Below, in pieces: positions 59,404 through 64,000 of a stretch of DNA of 64,000 nucleotides. The position numbers were made by a program, and so were the translations under genes. Location of the stretch: contig NZ_CP163435.1 in NCBI RefSeq assembly GCF_041051975.1, forward strand, positions 1,178,001-1,242,000, in the 5' to 3' direction. Position 1 is the first letter of the stretch; each line of letters begins with the position of its first letter. The notes beneath the pieces are model-generated. The model was not told the DNA's origin, made no database searches, and was given only the letters and a program-made list of their open reading frames with translations. Source of the DNA: Streptomyces sp. R21. GTDB taxonomy: Bacteria; Actinomycetota; Actinomycetes; Streptomycetales; Streptomycetaceae.

Positions 59404-59432
59404 TCACCTCGAAGGAGAAGGAACCCGCACTC

Positions 59433-61163
59433 ATGAGTCGTACCAGAATGTCACTTGTCGCCGCGCTGACGCTGGTCGCCGGAACCACGGGGACTGCGCT
59501 TCTCACGGCACCGGCCGGTGCCGCCACCGCCTCGGTCCCCTGCACCGTGGACTACAAGGTGCAGAACCAGTGGGACACCGGCTTCACCACCTCGGTCACC
59601 GTCACCAACAACGGCGCCGCCAAGAGCAGTTGGGCGGTGAAGTGGTCCTACGCCGGCAACCAGCAGATCACCAACGGCTGGAGCGCGAAGATCACCCAGA
59701 GCGGTGCCGCCGTCACCGCCGCGAACGAGAGCTACAACGGCACGCTGGCGACCGGAGGTTCGGTCAGCTTCGGCTTCAACGGCTCCTACAGCGGCACCAA
59801 CGCCGTGCCCGCCACGTTCACGCTCGACGGTGTCACCTGCAACGTGGACGACGGCGGTGGCTCGGGCGGTGGAGGCGGCACAGGTGGCGGCGGAGGCGGC
59901 GGCACCGGCAGCCGCGCCGACAATCCCTACGTCGGGGCCAAGGTGTACGTTAACCCCGAATGGTCGGCCAAGGCCGCCGCCGAACCGGGCGGCAGCCGGA
60001 TCTCCGACCAGCCCACCGCCGTCTGGCTCGACCGGATGGCCGCGATCAACGGTGTCTCCGGCGGCATGGGCCTGCGCGCCCATCTGGACGAGGCGCTGAA
60101 ACAGAAGGGCTCCGGCGACCTGGTCGTCCAGCTGGTCATCTACGACCTGCCCGGCCGCGACTGTTCCGCTCTGGCCTCCAACGGTGAACTCGGCCCGAAC
60201 GACCTCGACAAGTACAAGTCCCAGTACATCGACCCGATCGCGTCGATCCTCGCCGACCCGAAGTACGCGGGCCTGCGGATCGCCAACGTCATCGAGCCCG
60301 ACTCGCTGCCCAACCTGGTCACCAACGCCGGCGGCACCAACACCACCACCGACGCCTGCGTGACCATGAAGGGCAACGGCAACTACGAGAAGGGCGTCTC
60401 CTACGCCCTGGACAAGCTCGGCGGCATCCCGAACGTCTACAACTACATCGACGCCGGCCACCACGGCTGGCTCGGCTGGGACAGCAACCTCGGCCCGTCC
60501 GTGCAGGAGTTCGCCAAGGTCGCCACGTCCAACGGCGCGAGCGTGAACGACGTGGCCGGGTTCATCGTCAACACCGCCAACTACGGCGCCACCAAGGAGC
60601 CGAACTTCAAGGTCACCGACAGTGTCAACGGTCAGACCGTCCGGCAGTCGAAGTGGGTGGACTGGAACCAGTACGTGGACGAGCAGTCGTTCGCGCTCGG
60701 GCTGCGGGACAAGCTGGTCGCGGCCGGCTTCGACTCCGGCCTCGGCATGCTGATCGACACCTCCCGCAACGGCTGGGGCGGCTCCGCGCGGCCCACCGGC
60801 CCCGGCCCGATGACCTCCGTCGACGACTACGTCAACGGCGGCCGCATCGACCGGCGCGTCCACACCGGCAACTGGTGCAACCAGAGCGGCGCCGGAATCG
60901 GTCAGCGGCCCACCGCGGCCCCGGCCGCCGGGGTCGACGCCTACGTCTGGGTCAAGCCGCCGGGTGAGTCCGACGGCGCCAGCTCCGCCGTCTCCAACGA
61001 CGAGGGCAAGGGCTTCGACCGCATGTGCGACCCCACCTACGGCGGCAACCCCCGCAACGGCAACAGCCCCAGCGGCGCCCTCGCGAACGCACCGCTGGCC
61101 GGGCACTGGTTCTCCGCCCAGTTCCAGCAGCTGATGCAGAACGCCTACCCGCCACTGCCGTAA
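59433..61163 (+). CDS. Secreted GH6 cellobiohydrolase with N-terminal CBM2
   Basis: A 576-residue secreted cellulase. Signal peptide about 1-31; CBM2 34-140 (VPCTVDYKVQNQWDTGFTTSV, AVKWSYAGNQQITNGWSAKI); Gly-rich linker with GGGGTGGGGGGGTG; GH6 from about 168. The catalytic acid lies in VIYDLPGRDC, and VIEPDSLPNLV, DAGHHGWLGWDSN and VKPPGESDG are conserved. Length and added loops resemble exo-acting Cel6B more than short endoglucanases. ATG 59433 fits the signal peptide; AGGAA lies 10 nt upstream. Divergent from GH48, its functional partner from the other chain end. A strong terminator follows. Confidence 0.95.
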   Translation: MSRTRMSLVAALTLVAGTTGTALLTAPAGAATASVPCTVDYKVQNQWDTGFTTSVTVTNNGAAKSSWAVKWSYAGNQQITNGWSAKITQSGAAVTAANESYNGTLATGGSVSFGFNGSYSGTNAVPATFTLDGVTCNVDDGGGSGGGGGTGGGGGGGTGSRADNPYVGAKVYVNPEWSAKAAAEPGGSRISDQPTAVWLDRMAAINGVSGGMGLRAHLDEALKQKGSGDLVVQLVIYDLPGRDCSALASNGELGPNDLDKYKSQYIDPIASILADPKYAGLRIANVIEPDSLPNLVTNAGGTNTTTDACVTMKGNGNYEKGVSYALDKLGGIPNVYNYIDAGHHGWLGWDSNLGPSVQEFAKVATSNGASVNDVAGFIVNTANYGATKEPNFKVTDSVNGQTVRQSKWVDWNQYVDEQSFALGLRDKLVAAGFDSGLGMLIDTSRNGWGGSARPTGPGPMTSVDDYVNGGRIDRRVHTGNWCNQSGAGIGQRPTAAPAAGVDAYVWVKPPGESDGASSAVSNDEGKGFDRMCDPTYGGNPRNGNSPSGALANAPLAGHWFSAQFQQLMQNAYPPLP

Positions 61164-61182
61164 CCCTCTGAGACGGTGAGTG

Positions 61183-61221
61183 CCCGCCGGGGTCGGTCCT
61201 TGACGGACCGACCCCGGCGGG
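61183..61221. terminator. Strong bidirectional stem-loop terminator
   Basis: A 17-bp perfect stem (CCCGCCGGGGTCGGTCC and its complement) with a 5-nt loop (TTGAC), 20 nt after GH6 and 75 nt before the end of the convergent CoA-ligase gene. Confidence 0.85.
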
Positions 61222-61295
61222 TCACCGTGGCGCAGGTGGACCGCTGCGGCCGCGGCCATCAGCAATGCCGGCCCGATCGATGCGGTGCGCGGTTG

Positions 61296-63263
61296 TCACG
61301 TCGACCGCCCCCGGCGTTCGGCGCCCAGGCGGGCGAAGTGGTCGATGAGGTCGGGGGCGTCCACGGCGGCGGGGTTGACGACCTGCTCAACCGGAGCGCC
61401 CTGGAGCAGACGCTTGATGGGGACTTCGAGCTTCTTGCCGGTGCGAGTGCGCGGGATGCCCGGTACTTCGAGGATCTCGTCGGGGACGTGGCGGGGTGAG
61501 GCGCTGCTCCGGATCGCTTCCCCGATCTTTTCGCGCAGGGTGTCGTCCAGGGTGACCCCGGCGGCGGGGACGATGAACAGGGGCATCCAGTAGCCCCCGT
61601 TCGGCTCCTCCGCGCCGATGACCAGGGCCTCGGTGATCTCGGGGAGACGCTCGACGGCGTCGTGGATGTCGGCGCTGCCCAGACGTACGCCGTTGCGGTT
61701 CAGCGTGCTGTCGGAGCGGCCGTGGACGATCACCGAGCCGTGGCCCGTGTGCGTGATCCAGTCGCCGTGCCGCCACACGCCGGGGTAGGAGGAGAAGTAG
61801 GCGTCGCGGTAGCGGGTGCCGTCGGGGTCGTTCCAGAAGTACAGCGGCATGGACGGCATCGGGCGGGTGACGACCAGCTCTCCCACCTGGTCGGTGACCG
61901 AGCAGCCCTCGGCGTCGTAGGCGGCCAGCGCCACGCCCAGGTAGGGTGCGGACAACTCCCCTGCCCAGACCGGGGTGTTGGGCGCGCTGCCCGCGAAGCC
62001 GGACACCACGTCCGTGCCGCCGCTGATCGACGCGAGCAGCACCCGCTCGCCGACGTGGTCGCGGACCCAGGGGTAGGCGGAGGCCGGCAGGGCGGAGCCG
62101 GTGCAGCCGACCACCCGAATCGACGACAGGTCGTGAACCGAGGGGTCGATGCCGAACTTGGCCATGCCCAGCAGGTACTGGGGGCTGATGCCGAAGACGG
62201 TCACCCGGTGGCGCGCGGCCAGCTTCCACAGGATGTCGGGCTCGGCGAGGGGTGCCGGGCTGCCCTCGTATGTGCACGTCGCGGCGCCCGTCAGCAGCGT
62301 CGAGGCGACCAGGTTCCACATCATCCAGTGGGTGGTCGTGTACCACAGCAGGCGGTCGCCGGGACCGAGGTCGGAGTGCAGGCCGAGCGTCTTGAGATGC
62401 TCCAGCAGAACACCGCCGTGGCCGTGCACGATGCCCTTGGGCAGGCCGGTGGTGCCGGAGGAGAACACCACCCACAGCGGATGGTCGAACGGCACCGGAG
62501 TACACGTGAGCTCCTCGGTGCGGGTGGCCGCGTCCTCCCACGGCACGACCAGCGACGGATACGGCTGCGACGGCCAGGGCAGACCCACATGGTCGACCAG
62601 CAGGGTGGCCTTCAACGTCGGCAGCGCACCGGCGAGTTCGCGGGCGGCCTCGCGACGGTCGTGGGTCGTGCCGTTGAAGAGGTAGCCGTCGGCGGCGATC
62701 AGGACGGTGGGTTCGAGCTGGGCGAAACGGTCGGCGGCGGCCTTGGGGGCGTAGTCCTGTCCGCACACCGACCACACGGCGCCCAGGCTCGCGGCGGCCA
62801 GGAACGCGACGATCGCGTGCGGGGTGTTGGGCAGATACCCGACGACCCGGTCGCCCTGGCCGACGCCCAGCTCGCGCAGGGTGGCCGCGACGGAGGCTAC
62901 CTGGGAACGCAGGCGGCGCGCGGTCACCTCGTAGCAGGAGCCGGTCTCGTCGAGGGCGATGATCGCCACGGCGTCGTCGGCGAGGTTGCGCAGGGCGTGG
63001 TGGGCGTAGTTGAGGGTGGCGCCGGGGAACCAGCGGGCGCCCGGCATGGTCTCCTGGGCCAGGATCTGCTCGTACGGAGTGTCCGCGTCGATGTCGAAGT
63101 ACTCCCACACCGCGCCCCAGAAGCCCTCCAGATCGGTGACCGACCAGCGGTGCAGGGCGGCGTAGTCGGCACCGGCCATCCCGATGTGGCGGGCGAAGTC
63201 CATGATGCGGCTGTCGGCGACGGCCCGCGGATCAGGTGTCGTGAAAGGGTCGGGCCCAGTCAT
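61296..63263 (-). CDS. Acetoacetyl-CoA synthetase
   Basis: An ATP-dependent acyl-CoA ligase (655 aa, cytoplasmic) of the ANL family that activates acetoacetate. Visible are the acetoacetyl-CoA synthetase N-terminus (MDFARHIGMAGADYAALHRW), the P-loop VFSSGTTGLPKGIVHGHGG-type motif (SSGTTGLPKG), WMMWNLV, the hinge GRSDSTLNRNGVR and the C-terminal catalytic lysine in RTRTGKKLEVP. Length is normal for the family. The start overlaps the stop of the upstream monooxygenase (ATGA), so the two are translationally coupled and may belong to a degradation pathway yielding acetoacetate (inference). Confidence 0.92.
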   Translation of the reverse strand: MTGPDPFTTPDPRAVADSRIMDFARHIGMAGADYAALHRWSVTDLEGFWGAVWEYFDIDADTPYEQILAQETMPGARWFPGATLNYAHHALRNLADDAVAIIALDETGSCYEVTARRLRSQVASVAATLRELGVGQGDRVVGYLPNTPHAIVAFLAAASLGAVWSVCGQDYAPKAAADRFAQLEPTVLIAADGYLFNGTTHDRREAARELAGALPTLKATLLVDHVGLPWPSQPYPSLVVPWEDAATRTEELTCTPVPFDHPLWVVFSSGTTGLPKGIVHGHGGVLLEHLKTLGLHSDLGPGDRLLWYTTTHWMMWNLVASTLLTGAATCTYEGSPAPLAEPDILWKLAARHRVTVFGISPQYLLGMAKFGIDPSVHDLSSIRVVGCTGSALPASAYPWVRDHVGERVLLASISGGTDVVSGFAGSAPNTPVWAGELSAPYLGVALAAYDAEGCSVTDQVGELVVTRPMPSMPLYFWNDPDGTRYRDAYFSSYPGVWRHGDWITHTGHGSVIVHGRSDSTLNRNGVRLGSADIHDAVERLPEITEALVIGAEEPNGGYWMPLFIVPAAGVTLDDTLREKIGEAIRSSASPRHVPDEILEVPGIPRTRTGKKLEVPIKRLLQGAPVEQVVNPAAVDAPDLIDHFARLGAERRGRST

Positions 63264-64000
63264 CGTGTGGCGCTCCTCAACAAGACGTTCTCGGTGGTCC
63301 GTCGGGGTGGGTGGGGGCTGCGTGTGGTGTGCAGCAGGGGCGCCCAGGCGGCGGTGTCGGTGAAGTCCCGGCCCCCGGCCGGGACTACGTCCATGACGAC
63401 GCGGTCGGGGCGCAGCAGTACGGCGTCCGCCCGGCCGGTGCGCAGCCAGGCGGCGAGGGTCCCGTCGTCACCGAGGTCGGTGACGGGGATCGCCCGGGCG
63501 CCGAGTCCGTGGGCGAGGGCGTTCAGCGACGGCCACGGTTCGGTGGCGGTGAGCACGGCGAAGGAGTCGCCGAGCAGCTCGTCGAGACGGGTACGCCGTC
63601 CGTCGGCGGTGATCCACGGTTGCGGGCAGTGCGTGCCCACCAGTCCCTTGCGCATATGGCGTCGGACGAGGGGCCCGGCGGTCAGGGGCGGGCTGAGGTC
63701 ACGGCCGGCCGCCGTGGTCAGTCCGGGGATGCGGCAGGCCGCGGCCAGGAGTCCGCGGCGCAGTGCGGCGGCGCCGTCCTGGCCGCCGGTCATGGCCCAG
63801 CCCATGGCGACCGCGAGCCGGATCCCATGCCGTGCGTGCGGCTTGCGCTCGCTCTCGTACGTGTCCAACAGCCCTTCATCTGCGCCCTGTTGAAGGACGT
63901 GGGCGAGCTTCCAGGTCAGGTTGTAGGCGTCGCGCAGGCCCGCGCACAGGCCCTGGCCGATGAACGGCGGGGTGAGGTGGGCCGCGTCGCCGAGGAGGAA
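63260..64000 (-). CDS. FAD-dependent aromatic monooxygenase, C-terminal part (truncated by window)
   Basis: The frame enters from the right edge with FLLGDAAHLTPPFIGQGL, the GDAAH FAD-ribityl motif of group A flavoprotein hydroxylases, followed by GLRDAYNLTWKLA and LLDTYESERKPHA. The C-terminal thioredoxin-like tail (RTRLDELLGDSFAVLT and ADAVLLRPDRVV) is typical of MhpA-like 3-(3-hydroxyphenyl)propionate hydroxylases. The N-terminal FAD domain with GxGxxG is outside the window. About 246 codons are present here. The stop overlaps the acetoacetyl-CoA synthetase start. Confidence 0.85.
   Translation of the reverse strand, partial: FLLGDAAHLTPPFIGQGLCAGLRDAYNLTWKLAHVLQQGADEGLLDTYESERKPHARHGIRLAVAMGWAMTGGQDGAAALRRGLLAAACRIPGLTTAAGRDLSPPLTAGPLVRRHMRKGLVGTHCPQPWITADGRRTRLDELLGDSFAVLTATEPWPSLNALAHGLGARAIPVTDLGDDGTLAAWLRTGRADAVLLRPDRVVMDVVPAGGRDFTDTAAWAPLLHTTRSPHPPRRTTENVLLRSATR

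Overview
The window looks like a Streptomyces chromosome segment. It is uniformly very GC-rich with strong third-position G/C bias, GTG starts are common, and it carries CebR- and LacI-type carbohydrate regulators, a CGNR regulator, Tat signals and many secreted enzymes ending in ricin-type beta-trefoil (CBM13) modules. I saw no tRNA, rRNA, IS element, prophage or CRISPR array. It is mostly a plant-biomass-degradation region, with three sugar-utilisation blocks separated by housekeeping and stress genes.

Region by region. 0.1-3.7 kb: a four-gene minus-strand operon (ribbon-helix-helix regulator, DUF4097 protein, DrrA-like ATPase, DrrB-like permease), preceded by an array of 10-11 bp repeats that resembles an operator. 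3.7-5 kb: a divergent XRE/MmyB-type regulator and a SnoaL-like protein. 5-20.2 kb: a sugar locus around a LacI regulator. To its left are an ABC importer (binding lipoprotein and two permeases, no ATPase) and a long ORF joining a GH127 and a GH146-like beta-L-arabinofuranosidase. To its right are three secreted proteins: a large (alpha/alpha)6-type glycosidase, a CBM13-GH43 and a CBM13-metalloprotease. Three matching palindromes (GAAAA/CGAAA, 2 bp, TTTTC/TTTCG) tie both arms to the regulator. The gene set resembles, as far as I recall, the bifidobacterial system for hydroxyproline-linked arabinooligosaccharides of extensins.

20.2-29.7 kb: mixed genes (YqeY-like, DUF5990, NIPSNAP, Dps, CGNR regulator, SigE-family sigma factor with a small membrane protein and an O-mannosyltransferase, Tat-exported epoxide-hydrolase-like enzyme, MsrA, prephenate dehydratase, SDR). 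Four copies of GTCACC-N9-GGTGAC link the CGNR regulator, a 64-residue protein, the hydrolase and MsrA into a predicted regulon.

29.7-53 kb: twelve secreted enzymes, every one with a CBM13. They form two minus-strand runs, 49.7 to 42.7 kb (GH54, GH141-like beta-helix, CE3 esterase, GH10 xylanase) and 42.4 to 29.7 kb (GH54, GH27, GH54, GH39-like, GH59, GH29, CE1 esterase), plus a plus-strand PETase/cutinase-like polyester hydrolase followed by its own LacI regulator. 53.1-61.2 kb: a cellulase block with CebR, GH12, GH48 and GH6, each with CBM2, and with CebR-type boxes (TGGGAGCGCTCCCA or a degenerate form) upstream of the three cellulases. 61.3-64 kb: acetoacetyl-CoA synthetase and the C-terminal part of an FAD monooxygenase cut by the window edge.

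Functionally the window is a linked set of local regulators and secreted depolymerases for arabinosylated cell-wall glycoprotein, hemicellulose/pectin side chains, polyester and cellulose. The best-supported new observations are the repeat operator array, the CGNR regulon, the extensin-type locus with a protease, the CBM13-tagged enzyme array and the PETase-like enzyme with an appended CBM13.
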